Source: JAIWNK01 sp964453115 (GTDB lineage: Bacteria; Chloroflexota; Anaerolineae; Anaerolineales; Anaerolineaceae). Taken from it: a stretch of DNA of 64,000 nt. Position 1 is the stretch's first letter, and each line of letters starts with the position of its first letter. Positions 1 to 8,730 of this stretch are shown piece by piece. The notes below the pieces were generated by a model, which saw only the letters and a list, made by a program, of their open reading frames with translations, had not been told where the DNA came from and searched no databases. A program made the translations under genes and the position numbers. The stretch is taken from positions 10,229-74,228 of the forward strand of contig CAYVRT010000019.1 in assembly GCA_964453115.1 (NCBI GenBank), read 5' to 3'.

Positions 1-915
1 CGACTGGATGAGATTCAGCACCGCCATCTCGTCATTCTGGAGCTTTCCAGCTTCCAACTGGAACTGGTCACCCTGTCGCCACAGGTCAGCGCCGTGCTAA
101 ACATCACCCCCAACCACCTTGACCGGCATGGAACCATGCAGGCCTACACAGCCGCCAAAGCACGTATTCTGGATTTTCAAACCCCCGCCGATATTGCCAT
201 TCTCAACCAGCAAGACCCCGGCTCGGCGGCATTGGCCGAACGAGTGCGCGGGCGCTGCCTGTGGTTTGGAATGCAACGCCCACCAGCTGGACAAGCAGGC
301 TGCTTCTTTGCCGATGGGAAAATTTGCCACACCGATGGGCAGACCGAACAGGCACTCTTTGATCAGGAGAAAATTCTACTGCGCGGCGCACATAACCTGC
401 TCAATGTCCTGGCTGCCTGCACCATTGCCCTGGCTGCCGGGCTGCCCGGCGAAGGGCTGGTGCAGGGTGTCGAGAATTTCGGCGGCGTGCCCCACCGCCT
501 GGAGCTGGTACGCAGCCTGCGCGGCGTGCGCTGGTACAACGACTCAATCGCCACAGCTCCCGAACGAACAATTGCCGCAATTCGATCCTTCAATGAGCCG
601 CTCATCCTGCTGCTGGGCGGGCGCGACAAAAACCTGCCCTGGGACGACCTGGCCGAAATCGTGCGGCAGCGGGCATGTAAGGTTATCATCTTTGGCGAAG
701 CAGGCGAGAAAATTTTCGCCGCCCTGCAACAAGCCGGGTTTACCGGCACCATTCTGCACACCGAAAAATTGCAGGCGGCTGTGCAGGCCGCCGCCCGCCT
801 GGCCGAAACAGGCGAGGTGGTGTTGCTCTCACCGGGCGGCACCAGTTTCGATGAATTTGTAGATTTTGAACAGCGCGGGGAGCGCTTCCGGCAATGGGTG
901 AAGGAGATTCAATGA
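1..915 (+). CDS. murD: UDP-N-acetylmuramoylalanine--D-glutamate ligase, 5' end cut by window
   Basis: This cytoplasmic Mur ligase adds D-Glu to UDP-MurNAc-L-Ala. The reading frame is open from base 1, so only the central and C-terminal domains are seen (about 304 residues); the N-terminal domain and the ATP P-loop lie upstream. Visible motifs are ELSSFQLE, NITPNHLDRHG, the GAHNLLNVLAA segment and the C-terminal GGRDKNLPW and LSPGGTSFDEF motifs, all typical of MurD. The usual NDSKATN segment reads NDSIATAPE here. The stop overlaps the ftsW start (ATGA), so translation of the two genes is probably coupled. It is the first visible gene of the dcw cluster. Confidence 0.96.
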   Translation, partial: RLDEIQHRHLVILELSSFQLELVTLSPQVSAVLNITPNHLDRHGTMQAYTAAKARILDFQTPADIAILNQQDPGSAALAERVRGRCLWFGMQRPPAGQAGCFFADGKICHTDGQTEQALFDQEKILLRGAHNLLNVLAACTIALAAGLPGEGLVQGVENFGGVPHRLELVRSLRGVRWYNDSIATAPERTIAAIRSFNEPLILLLGGRDKNLPWDDLAEIVRQRACKVIIFGEAGEKIFAALQQAGFTGTILHTEKLQAAVQAAARLAETGEVVLLSPGGTSFDEFVDFEQRGERFRQWVKEIQ

Positions 916-2171
916 GTAACCATACAGTTTCCTGGAACAGCGAAAGCCCAACTGCTCAGCGCCGTCCCATCCACCTGCGCATGGACGTGCCATTCTTCAT
1001 CGTTGCTTTCTGTTTGCTGGCCTTTGGCCTGCTGATGGTCTATTCGGCCAGTTTGCAGCCCTCCATCATCCTCAAAGGCACGCCCTATCACTTCTTCCTC
1101 AATCAAATCAAATGGGCTGTGCTGGGCGTTTTGGTTGCAACCATTGCCATGTATGTAGATTACCGCAAGCTTAAGCCCTTCATCGTGCCGATGATCATTC
1201 TCACCCTCTTGCTGCTGTTGGGAGTACTGATTTTTGGCGAAGAACGGCTAAACGCCCGGCGCTCTTTTGCTGGCGGCTCCATGCAACCTTCCGAGCTTGC
1301 CAAGCTGGCCGTTGTGCTATACCTGGCCTACTGGCTGAATGCCAAGAAAGATAACATCAACAACATCACCGTCGGCCTCATCCCCCTGCTCAGCATCCTG
1401 GGCATCATCAGTGGGCTCATTCTGTTGCAACCAGATATCAGCGCCGCGGCCACCATCATCCTGCTTGGCATGTTGCTCTTCTTCCTGGCTGGCGGCAACT
1501 TCCGCCAAATTCTGATCGTTGGTGTTGCCACCCTGCTGCTCGGCAGCCTGATTGTCACAGCCAGTTCGTCGCTGAACCAAACAGCCCGGAATCGTCTCGG
1601 CGATTACATCAGCGGTCTGCAAGACCCGGCCCAGGCCTCCGAACACATTCAGCGCAGCATTGAATCGGTCGTGCGCGGCGGCGTGTTTGGCGTGGGCATT
1701 GGGCGCGGCACGACCAAGTTCACTGGTCTGCCCGTTGCACACACCGACTCAATTTTTGCCGTCATCGTTGAAGAAACCGGCCTGATTGGTGGCATTCTAA
1801 CCGTCCTGCTCTACACGGCCTTTTTGTGGCGTGGGCTAAAAATTTCACTCGCCGCCCCCGACTTGGTAGGGCGCATCCTGGCTTCTGGGTTAACCCTGTG
1901 GGTCTTTCTGGAGGCCACAATCAACATCGGCGTGATGGTTAACCTGCTGCCCTTTGCTGGAAACGCGCTGCCCTTCATCAGCGCTGGCGGCTCCAGCCTG
2001 ACTGCCAGCCTGGTGGCTGTGGGATTAATTTTGAATGTCTCGCGCGTGACTGCGCTGGAGAAAGAGAAACTTTCAGAAGGGAGGTCGGTCCATGCGGTTA
2101 CTGATTTGCGCTGGCGGAACGGGCGGCGGGGTCTCCCCCGCACTCGCCGTTCTGCAAGCACTCGGCAGTGA
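912..2171 (+). CDS. ftsW: Peptidoglycan glycosyltransferase FtsW (SEDS family)
   Basis: SEDS-family membrane glycosyltransferase that polymerises lipid II at the septum with a partner transpeptidase. The roughly 419-residue product has about ten hydrophobic segments. Family motifs include NARRSF...QPSELAKL, LLQPDIS, PVAHTDSIFAVIVEETG and the C-terminal LLPFAGNALPFISAGGSS. The start at 912 is chosen because AAGGAG at 901-906 is correctly spaced; an in-frame ATG at 894 lacks this. The 3' end runs 80 nt into murG, so its last ~26 residues are an Arg-rich tail encoded inside the next gene. Confidence 0.95.
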   Translation: MSNHTVSWNSESPTAQRRPIHLRMDVPFFIVAFCLLAFGLLMVYSASLQPSIILKGTPYHFFLNQIKWAVLGVLVATIAMYVDYRKLKPFIVPMIILTLLLLLGVLIFGEERLNARRSFAGGSMQPSELAKLAVVLYLAYWLNAKKDNINNITVGLIPLLSILGIISGLILLQPDISAAATIILLGMLLFFLAGGNFRQILIVGVATLLLGSLIVTASSSLNQTARNRLGDYISGLQDPAQASEHIQRSIESVVRGGVFGVGIGRGTTKFTGLPVAHTDSIFAVIVEETGLIGGILTVLLYTAFLWRGLKISLAAPDLVGRILASGLTLWVFLEATINIGVMVNLLPFAGNALPFISAGGSSLTASLVAVGLILNVSRVTALEKEKLSEGRSVHAVTDLRWRNGRRGLPRTRRSASTRQ

Positions 2172-3222
2172 AACAACCGCCACCGTGTTATGGGTGGGTG
2201 GTGAAGGTGGCATGGAGGCTGACCTGGTAAAACGCCAGGGTCTGGACTATCGCGCCATCCCTGCCGCCGGGGTGCATGGCGTGGGACTGCGCGCCTTGCC
2301 CGGCAACCTGCTGCGTCTGCTGCGCGGCAGCTTTGCCGCCCGCCGCATCGTGAACGAATTCAAGCCCGATATATTGTTCTTCACCGGTGGCTACGTGGCC
2401 GTGCCAATGGCACTTGCCGCCGGACGCCGCCCGCGCCTGCTCTATGTTCCCGACCTTGAGCCAGGCCTGGCGCTCAAGGCCCTGGCGCCAATGGCATCGC
2501 ACCTGGCGCTGACTGCCCCAGCCTCGGCCAGCTATTTCAATCGTCGCATCCCACACACCATCACCGGCTACCCAACACGCGCCGAATTGGCCCGCTGGAC
2601 TCGTTCAGAGGCCCGGCAAACCCTCGCCATCCCCGAAGGCGAACCCGTTGTGTTGGTAATGGGCGGCAGCAAAGGCGCCCACTCCATCAATCGCGCCCTG
2701 GCAGGCATCCTGCCCGACCTGCTCAACGAGGCCCACGTTTTGCACCTGAGCGGCAAACTGGATTGGCCGGAAGTTCATGCCCATCAGCAACAGCTCAACC
2801 CTGCGCAGGCTGCCCGCTATCATCCATTTCCCTACCTGCACGAAGAAATGGGTGCGGCTCTGGCAGCCGCCGATTTGGCTGTTTGCCGGGCCGGTGCCTC
2901 CACCCTGGGCGAACTGCCGCTCTTTGGTCTGCCCGCCCTTCTCGTCCCCTACCCCTACGCCTGGCGCTACCAAAGCGTCAATGCCGCCTACCTGGTGGAA
3001 AAAGGCGCCGCCCAATCAATGCGCGATGAACAATTGGGGCAGGAATTGCTGCCCACCCTGCATTCTCTGCTCAGAAACGAAACCAAACGTCTGCAAATGC
3101 GCCAGGCCATGCAGTCCCTGGCCCACCCGCAAGCCGCCCAAACCCTGGCCCGCCTGCTCATTCAGCTGGCCCAGGCGCCCTCGCAGCCTTCGCGACAGCG
3201 AGGAAAGGAAGCCCCCCTATGA
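2092..3222 (+). CDS. murG: MurG-like UDP-GlcNAc:lipid I GlcNAc transferase, divergent motifs
   Basis: GT-B glycosyltransferase expected to convert lipid I to lipid II at the inner membrane face. The product has 376 residues. The N-terminal glycine-rich loop reads GGTGGGVSPALAV where most MurG have GGTGGH. The segment usually reading HEQNxxPGLAN is YVPDLEPGLALK. The C-terminal donor-binding half is more regular: VMGGSKGAHSINRAL and RAGASTLGELPLFGLPALLVPYP. GGGAGG-like Shine-Dalgarno bases lie at 2078-2084. Position between ftsW and murC supports the name. The altered residues are discussed as a finding. Confidence 0.88.
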   Translation: MRLLICAGGTGGGVSPALAVLQALGSETTATVLWVGGEGGMEADLVKRQGLDYRAIPAAGVHGVGLRALPGNLLRLLRGSFAARRIVNEFKPDILFFTGGYVAVPMALAAGRRPRLLYVPDLEPGLALKALAPMASHLALTAPASASYFNRRIPHTITGYPTRAELARWTRSEARQTLAIPEGEPVVLVMGGSKGAHSINRALAGILPDLLNEAHVLHLSGKLDWPEVHAHQQQLNPAQAARYHPFPYLHEEMGAALAAADLAVCRAGASTLGELPLFGLPALLVPYPYAWRYQSVNAAYLVEKGAAQSMRDEQLGQELLPTLHSLLRNETKRLQMRQAMQSLAHPQAAQTLARLLIQLAQAPSQPSRQRGKEAPL

Positions 3223-3752
3223 TGAGCCTGACCGTCACCTTTTGGATGTATGTAATCACCTTCGCAGTGGTTGGTGCCATGCGTGGTTGGGTGAAGGAAC
3301 TGCTGGTTGTTTTCAGCGTCATCCTGTGCCTCTTCCTGATCAACGTCCTGGATACCTTCACGCCCGTCTTTCGCGTCCTGGCTGGCTCGCCCATCTCGCT
3401 CTTTTGGGTCAAAACCATTTTGCTGCTGGTATTAACCTTTTTCGGCTACCAATCTCCCAATATTCCCAAAATTGCCAGCACCGGCAAACTGGCGCGTGAC
3501 CGGCTGCAAGATGTACTGCTTGGCTTTGTCCTCGGCGCAATTAACGGTTTCTTTGTCTTTGGCACCATCTGGTACTTTTTGGATAGCGCTGGCTACCCAT
3601 TCGCCTTCATTTACCCGCCCATGGATGGCGACCCGCTCGCCCAAAGCGCCTACAACATGTTGCCCTTCCTGCCACCCAACTGGCTCGTCCCGCCCTACAT
3701 CTACTTCGCCGTTGGCCTGGCATTCGTCTTTGTTCTGGTGGTATTCATCTAA
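3219..3752 (+). CDS. CvpA-like multi-pass membrane protein
   Basis: A 177-residue hydrophobic protein with four or five predicted membrane segments. The N-terminal part (VVGAMRGWVKELLVVFSVI, residues ~16-34) resembles the start of CvpA-family proteins, which carry a conserved Arg-Gly after the first helix; this match is tentative. It starts inside the murG stop codon (ATGA) and ends 4 nt before murC, so it is embedded in the dcw operon and probably co-translated. No catalytic motif is visible. A role in envelope biogenesis is inferred only from position. Confidence 0.7.
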   Translation: MMSLTVTFWMYVITFAVVGAMRGWVKELLVVFSVILCLFLINVLDTFTPVFRVLAGSPISLFWVKTILLLVLTFFGYQSPNIPKIASTGKLARDRLQDVLLGFVLGAINGFFVFGTIWYFLDSAGYPFAFIYPPMDGDPLAQSAYNMLPFLPPNWLVPPYIYFAVGLAFVFVLVVFI

Positions 3753-3756
3753 ACCT

Positions 3757-5178
3757 ATGACACACATTCACCTGATTGGAATTGGAGGAAGCGGACTTTC
3801 CGCAATTGCCCGGCTGCTGCTGGAACAGGGCCATACCGTCAGCGGCTCGGACCACAGTGCATCGCCGTTGATTGCCGAACTGGCGCTGGCTGGCATTGCC
3901 GTGATGATTGGTCACGACCCGCAGCACATTCACGGCGCCGACCTGGTTGTGCGATCCTCCGCCATCCCCGACCACAACTGCGAAGTGCAGGCCGCCCTGC
4001 AAGCCGGCATTCCCGTCCTCAAGCGGGCCGAATTCCTCGGCCAATTGATCCAGGATCATCAGACCCTGGCCGTTGCTGGCACGCACGGCAAAACCACCAC
4101 CACCGCTCTGCTAGCCTGGCTGTTACACAGCCTCAACAAGCAACCCTCCTATCTGATTGGCGGAATCGCCAAAAATTTAGGCGTCAATGCTCATGCCAAC
4201 AGCGGTGCACAATTCGTCATCGAGGCGGATGAATACGACCGCATGTTCCTTGGCCTGAGCCCCGACCTGGCAATTGTGCTGAACGCTGAACACGACCACC
4301 CCGATTGCTTCCCCACCCCGCAGGACTATCAACAAGCCTTTGTTCAATTTGTCCAGCGCATCCGCAGCCAACCAGGGCCCGGCCTGTTGCTCACCGGTTA
4401 CGACACCCCCAACAGCCGCGCATTGCAAACCGCCCTCCCGCGCGGCTGCCGCGCCCAAACCTTTGGCCTGCAAGAAGGCGCCAATTATCGCGCCGAAGAC
4501 CCGCACAGCAACCCCCTGGGCGGTGTTTCCTTCCGCCTGACGCACAATGGCAAAACTCTGCTCGAAGAAGTGCAATTGCAAATTCCGGGGCTGCACAACG
4601 CCAGCAATGCCTGCGCCGCGCTAGCAGCGCTCTGCGAACTGGGCCTGACTGAGGCTCAGCGAACACAGGCCGCTCAGGCTGCCAGCCAATTCAAAGGCGC
4701 AGGTCGCCGCTTTGATGTGTTGGGGCAGGCAGGTGGCATCACCATCATCAACGATTATGCCCATCACCCAACCGAAATCCGCACCACCCTGGCCGCTGCC
4801 CGCAGCCGTTACCCCCAAGGCCGCATTTGGGCGCTTTGGCAACCGCACACCTACTCGCGTACCCAAACCCTGTTGGATGACTTCTGCGATGCATTCAATC
4901 AGGCCGATCAGGTCATCATCACCCCCATCTATGCAGCCCGCGAGCAGGCCAGCAATTTCACTACAGAAAATATCCTGGCACGTTTCTACAGCCGCTGTCA
5001 TGTTGCTGCCCCGCAAAACTGGGCAAAAGCCGGCCACAACGCCGAAGAAATTACCGCCGCATTGGTTGCAGAACTGCGCCCCGGCGACGTGCTGCTTGTC
5101 CTCTCCGCCGGAGATGCCGACCAGATTGGCCGAGATGTTTTTCACCACTTCCAAAACCTGGAGAAAAGCCATGCCTGA
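3757..5178 (+). CDS. murC: UDP-N-acetylmuramate--L-alanine ligase
   Basis: Cytoplasmic ATP-dependent ligase that adds L-Ala to UDP-MurNAc. The 473-residue protein opens with the Rossmann motif HLIGIGGSGLSAIA, followed by the P-loop VAGTHGKTTTTALLAW (about residue 110), the metal-binding ADEYDRMFL, NAEHDHPD and the C-terminal NDYAHHPTEIRTTL. The start at 3757 is preferred because homology begins here; the open frame extends upstream only as an out-of-frame reading of the preceding gene. It overlaps the next small gene by 8 nt. Confidence 0.97.
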   Translation: MTHIHLIGIGGSGLSAIARLLLEQGHTVSGSDHSASPLIAELALAGIAVMIGHDPQHIHGADLVVRSSAIPDHNCEVQAALQAGIPVLKRAEFLGQLIQDHQTLAVAGTHGKTTTTALLAWLLHSLNKQPSYLIGGIAKNLGVNAHANSGAQFVIEADEYDRMFLGLSPDLAIVLNAEHDHPDCFPTPQDYQQAFVQFVQRIRSQPGPGLLLTGYDTPNSRALQTALPRGCRAQTFGLQEGANYRAEDPHSNPLGGVSFRLTHNGKTLLEEVQLQIPGLHNASNACAALAALCELGLTEAQRTQAAQAASQFKGAGRRFDVLGQAGGITIINDYAHHPTEIRTTLAAARSRYPQGRIWALWQPHTYSRTQTLLDDFCDAFNQADQVIITPIYAAREQASNFTTENILARFYSRCHVAAPQNWAKAGHNAEEITAALVAELRPGDVLLVLSAGDADQIGRDVFHHFQNLEKSHA

Positions 5179-5392
5179 GAAGAAGAAACCGCACAACACC
5201 CAACGCACCTACGCCGCCGAAACGACCACCACGCTGCAAATCGTCCCCCTACCCGAGGAGGACTCGCACCAACGGAACCCATCGCGACCCGGTCAGCAGG
5301 GCGCTGTTGCACCCCAACCACGAACGCCCATCAGCCCTGCCGAACAGCAGGCACTCGTGGATAAACTAATCCATTTTTTGAGCAAATTCTAA
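5171..5392 (+). CDS. Small uncharacterised protein between murC and murB
   Basis: A 73-residue hydrophilic protein not recognised as any known family. It starts with ATG at 5171 inside the murC end, with GGAG at 5160-5163 as ribosome-binding site, and ends 10 nt before murB. The N-terminal two thirds is basic and proline/threonine-rich and probably disordered. The last ~20 residues (ISPAEQQALVDKLIHFLSKF) could form an amphipathic helix. There are no Cys residues and no signal peptide. Overlap with murC and good initiation signals argue that it is real; function is unknown. Confidence 0.62.
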   Translation: MPEKKKPHNTQRTYAAETTTTLQIVPLPEEDSHQRNPSRPGQQGAVAPQPRTPISPAEQQALVDKLIHFLSKF

Positions 5393-5402
5393 TCCCCTTG
5401 CC

Positions 5403-6338
5403 ATGAAGTCTTCCCGCCATCTGCCCTTGCCCGCCCTGCGCACCCTGTTTGGCAACCGCCTGCAGGAGAATGTCGCTTTGCGCAATTACACCACCGCCCA
5501 GGTTGGCGGTGCGGCGGGCGCGTTGCTCATCATCCAAACGCTGGATGAGCTAACCCAGGCTGTGCAATCCCTGTGGCAGATGGAGGTACCCTTCCACATT
5601 CTCGGCAGCGGTTCCAACATACTCATCAGCGATCAAGGCCTACAGGCCGTCATCCTGATCAACCGCGCCCGCACAGTAAAGGTTGAAGACCACCCCAACC
5701 AGGAAGCCAGTGTCTGGGCCGAATCGGGCGCCAACCTGAGCGGCATTGCCCGTCAGGTAGCACTACGCGGCCTCAGCGGACTGGAATGGGCCGTTTCCAT
5801 CCCCGGCACACTCGGCGGTGCGCTATATGGCAACGCCGGCGCGCATGGCAGCGATATGGCCCATGACCTGATCCTGGCACAAATCTTGCACCGTACACAA
5901 GGTATGCAAACCTGGACACCCGCAGAAATGCAATATCAATATCGTTCCAGCGGCCTCAAGCGCACACCGGGCCAGGCAATCATCCTTGCTGCCCGGTTAC
6001 GCCTGACGCACAGCAGCCCGGAAGAAGTCAAGGCCAAAATGCAGACGCTGATTGAAAAACGCCGCGCCACACAGCCGCCCGGCGCCAGCCTGGGCTCAAT
6101 GTTCAAAAACCCACCCGGCGATTACGCCGGACGCCTGATTGAAGCCGCCGGGCTCAAAGGGTATCGCATTGGCGGGGTCGAAGTCAGCCCCCTCCATGCC
6201 AATTTCTTCATCAACAACCAGGATGCGACCGCAGCCGACCTTTATCGCCTCATCCAACATGTGCAGCGCACCGTCCTGGAGCAATTCAACGTTCAACTCG
6301 AGTTGGAAGTTGAACTGTTGGGTAATTTTGGAGCATAA
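5403..6338 (+). CDS. murB: UDP-N-acetylenolpyruvoylglucosamine reductase
   Basis: FAD-dependent cytoplasmic reductase that makes UDP-MurNAc from UDP-GlcNAc-enolpyruvate. The 311-residue product shows the FAD-binding NYTTAQVGG and GSGSNILISD, SGLEWAVSIPGTLGGALYGNAGAHG, the substrate-binding Tyr/Arg segment YRSSGLK, and the catalytic-Ser region GASLGSMFKNP. AGLKGYRIGGVEVSPLHANFFIN follows. Length and lack of the extra YexxxYP loop fit the type II enzymes. It ends 1 nt before ddl. Confidence 0.96.
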   Translation: MKSSRHLPLPALRTLFGNRLQENVALRNYTTAQVGGAAGALLIIQTLDELTQAVQSLWQMEVPFHILGSGSNILISDQGLQAVILINRARTVKVEDHPNQEASVWAESGANLSGIARQVALRGLSGLEWAVSIPGTLGGALYGNAGAHGSDMAHDLILAQILHRTQGMQTWTPAEMQYQYRSSGLKRTPGQAIILAARLRLTHSSPEEVKAKMQTLIEKRRATQPPGASLGSMFKNPPGDYAGRLIEAAGLKGYRIGGVEVSPLHANFFINNQDATAADLYRLIQHVQRTVLEQFNVQLELEVELLGNFGA

Positions 6339-6339
6339 C

Positions 6340-7521
6340 ATGCAGAAGTTGAAACTTGGCATCCTGTTTGGCGGACGATCGGGCGAACATCAGGTTTCGC
6401 TGGAATCGGCGCGCTCGATGCTCTCCGTACTTTCCACCGAACGCTACCAGATTACCCCAATCGGAATCACCCGCCAGGGTGAATGGGTTACCGGCCCATC
6501 CGTGCTGGAAGACCTGCTCAGCGGACGCAGCGACCGACTGACCCCTGTCACCCTGCTGACGAACAAAATTGGCGACCCCACGCTCTATGCCCTGCGTCCA
6601 GGACAGCCACCACGGCTTGAGCCATTCATCCAGCTCGACTTGCTCTTCCCCATCCTGCATGGAAGCTACGGCGAAGATGGCAGCCTGCAGGGCCTGTGTG
6701 AAATGATTGGCCTGCCCTACGTTGGCGCCGGCGTGCTTGGTTCGGCGGTTGGCATGGATAAGGCGCTCTTCAAAGACGTGATGCGCGCCCATGGAATCCC
6801 CGTCCTCGATTCGCTGGTCTATACCCGGCGACGCATTGAGCAAGATGCGGCTGCGGTCGTGGATGAAATTTTGCAAACACTGCCCCTACCCATCTTCACC
6901 AAGCCAGCCAACCTCGGCTCTTCGGTTGGCATCACCCGTTGCCGCACGCACAGCGAATTGCTGGAAGGTCTGCACGAAGCAGCAAGCTATGACCGCCGGG
7001 TGCTGGTTGAACGCGGGCTGGTTTCGCCACGTGAAATTGAGGTCAGCGTGCTGGGCAATGATGACCCACAGGCCTCGATTGCCGGAGAAATTATCCCGAG
7101 TGACGAATTTTACTCCTATGATGCCAAGTATATAGACGGGCGCTCACAGCTACTCATCCCCGCCGCATTGCCAGAAGATCTGCACCAGCAAGTGCGTCAA
7201 ATGGCAATCAGCGCCTACCGCGCCGCCGATTGTGCCGGAATGGCGCGCGTTGATTTTCTGGTCACACGTCCCCAAGAACAAACCACCCAACCAGAAATCT
7301 ACCTGAGCGAAATGAACACCCTGCCCGGCTTCACCCAAATCAGCATGTATCCCAAACTGTGGGAGGCCAGCGGTCTGCCCTATCCCGCACTGATTGATCG
7401 GCTGGTGGAACTGGCCCTGGAACGCAAACAAGAAAAAGACAGCCTGATTCGCGAATACTCGCCCACACGGCCTCAACAGCAGGCCGCCTTATACCGGGCA
7501 ACCGATAGGAGAGACTCATGA
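6340..7521 (+). CDS. ddl: D-alanine--D-alanine ligase
   Basis: ATP-grasp ligase making D-Ala-D-Ala for the stem peptide. The 393-residue product begins LGILFGGRSGEHQVSLESA. It contains FPILHGSYGEDGSLQG, GLPYVGAGVLGSAVGMDK, KPANLGSSVGITR, the omega-loop GEIIPSDEFYSYDAKY and the metal/substrate motif LSEMNTLPGFTQISMYP. The start at 6340 is fixed by GGAG at 6329-6332; the open frame upstream is only the murB region read in another frame. The stop overlaps the ftsQ start (ATGA). Confidence 0.96.
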   Translation: MQKLKLGILFGGRSGEHQVSLESARSMLSVLSTERYQITPIGITRQGEWVTGPSVLEDLLSGRSDRLTPVTLLTNKIGDPTLYALRPGQPPRLEPFIQLDLLFPILHGSYGEDGSLQGLCEMIGLPYVGAGVLGSAVGMDKALFKDVMRAHGIPVLDSLVYTRRRIEQDAAAVVDEILQTLPLPIFTKPANLGSSVGITRCRTHSELLEGLHEAASYDRRVLVERGLVSPREIEVSVLGNDDPQASIAGEIIPSDEFYSYDAKYIDGRSQLLIPAALPEDLHQQVRQMAISAYRAADCAGMARVDFLVTRPQEQTTQPEIYLSEMNTLPGFTQISMYPKLWEASGLPYPALIDRLVELALERKQEKDSLIREYSPTRPQQQAALYRATDRRDS

Positions 7522-8727
7522 GCAATTCAACCCTCACCCGTGCTGAACAATTGCGGCAACGCCGCGCCCAACAAAATCGCCCAACCAACGGGCCACACAG
7601 TAGCCCAACCAACGGGCCACACAGTAGCCCAACNNNNNNNNNNNNNNNNNNNNNNNNNNNNNNNNNNNNNNNNNNNNNNNNNNNNNNNNNNNNNNNNNNN
7701 NNNNNNNNNNNNNNNNNNNNNNNNNNNNNNNNNGCAGCCCAGCCAACGGGCCGCTGCGCAGCCCAGCCAACGGGCCGCTGTGCAGCCCAGCCAACGGGCC
7801 GCTATGCAGCCCATCATCACCCGCCGCACCATCACCCCCACCAACACCCGCATGCGCACCGTTCCGGTTGCCGAGCGCGCCCGCACCGAAACCCGCCGCC
7901 AGTACTATTACACCATCAGCAGCACCGGCGCCGAAGTGCGCTTGCCCGCCATCCCCAATCTCCAATTCGGCGAACGCGGTCTATCAGCAATTTTAGCCCT
8001 GATCCTGATTGTTGCCTTGTTTATTCTCCTCCAATCCAGCACCTTTGCCGTCCAATCGGTCACCGTGCGTGGGCTCGAGCGTCTCAACAGCGAAGAAATC
8101 ACCGCCATCCTCAACCTGGAAGGCAAAAACATCTTCTCCATCAACCGCACCGCCCTGTTGGCCCAAATTGGCAAGGAATTCCCCGAGTTGAAAGATATTC
8201 GCCTCACCGTCGGCCTACCCGCCCAGGTCAGCCTGAGCGCCAGTGAACGGCAGCCCATCCTGGTGTGGGCAACCGGTGAGCAAACCCTGTGGATTGATCA
8301 GCAAGGCTTCATCTTCCCGGCGCGCGGCATCCTTGAATCCAGCCTGCCAATCGTCGAATCGGATGAACTGCCGCCGTTTCAGCCAACGCTTGAAACAACC
8401 CCGCCGCCCCCACAAACAGCCCTCGACCTCTTACAACCAGAGCGCCAGGTCTGGGGCAATCAAATGGATGCCCAAATGTTGGATACCGCCATGCGGCTGT
8501 TACCACAGGTGCCAGAAGGCGCAACCCTCACCTATTCCCCATTCAGCGGTCTGGGCTGGAACGACCCGGCCGGCTGGCGTGTCTTCATTGGCCGCAACCT
8601 GCAGGATATGGATGTCAAGCTGCTGGAATATCAAACCATCGTTGCCTATTTAGGGTCCCAGGGCATCACCCCAGCAGTTGTCAGCGTGGAAACGATTCAC
8701 GCCCCCTTTTACCGAATGGAGCCATAA
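7518..8727 (+). CDS. ftsQ: Cell division protein FtsQ/DivIB with repeat tail, broken by scaffold gap
   Basis: Bitopic division protein that links early and late divisome proteins. After the gap the frame reads a basic tail, one membrane helix (SAILALILIVALFILL), a POTRA domain beginning FAVQSVTVRGLERLN, and the FtsQ beta domain up to 8727. Before the gap the product starts MSNSTLTRAEQLRQRR, with AGGAGA at 7507-7512 supporting the 7518 start. Both gap flanks consist of a 24-bp tandem repeat, read in different frames on the two sides. The gap length must be a multiple of 3 for one protein, so the true N-terminal tail cannot be written from this sequence. An alternative start is ATG 7804. Confidence 0.85.
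7579..7808 (+). repeat. 24-bp tandem repeat in the ftsQ N-terminal coding region
   Basis: Units begin GCCCARCCAACGGGCC. Two full units lie left of the gap (7579-7602, 7603-7626), with a partial third at 7627-7633. Three lie right of it (7737-7760, 7761-7784, 7785-7808). The two groups share the first 16 bases (one A/G difference) but differ in the last eight. They encode SPTNGPHS-like peptide on the left and QPSQRAAV-like peptide on the right because the reading frame relative to the repeat differs. The array is the likely cause of the assembly break. Confidence 0.95.
7634..7733. other. 100-N scaffold gap inside the ftsQ repeat array
   Basis: Exactly 100 N, the conventional placeholder for a gap of unknown size. 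It is flanked on both sides by related 24-bp repeat units, so the real content is probably more repeat units. Confidence 0.98.
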
Positions 8728-8730
8728 GCC

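Noticed and set aside
7579..7808. Possible CRISPR array
   Set aside because: Units are directly tandem with no spacers and are in coding sequence; no cas genes.
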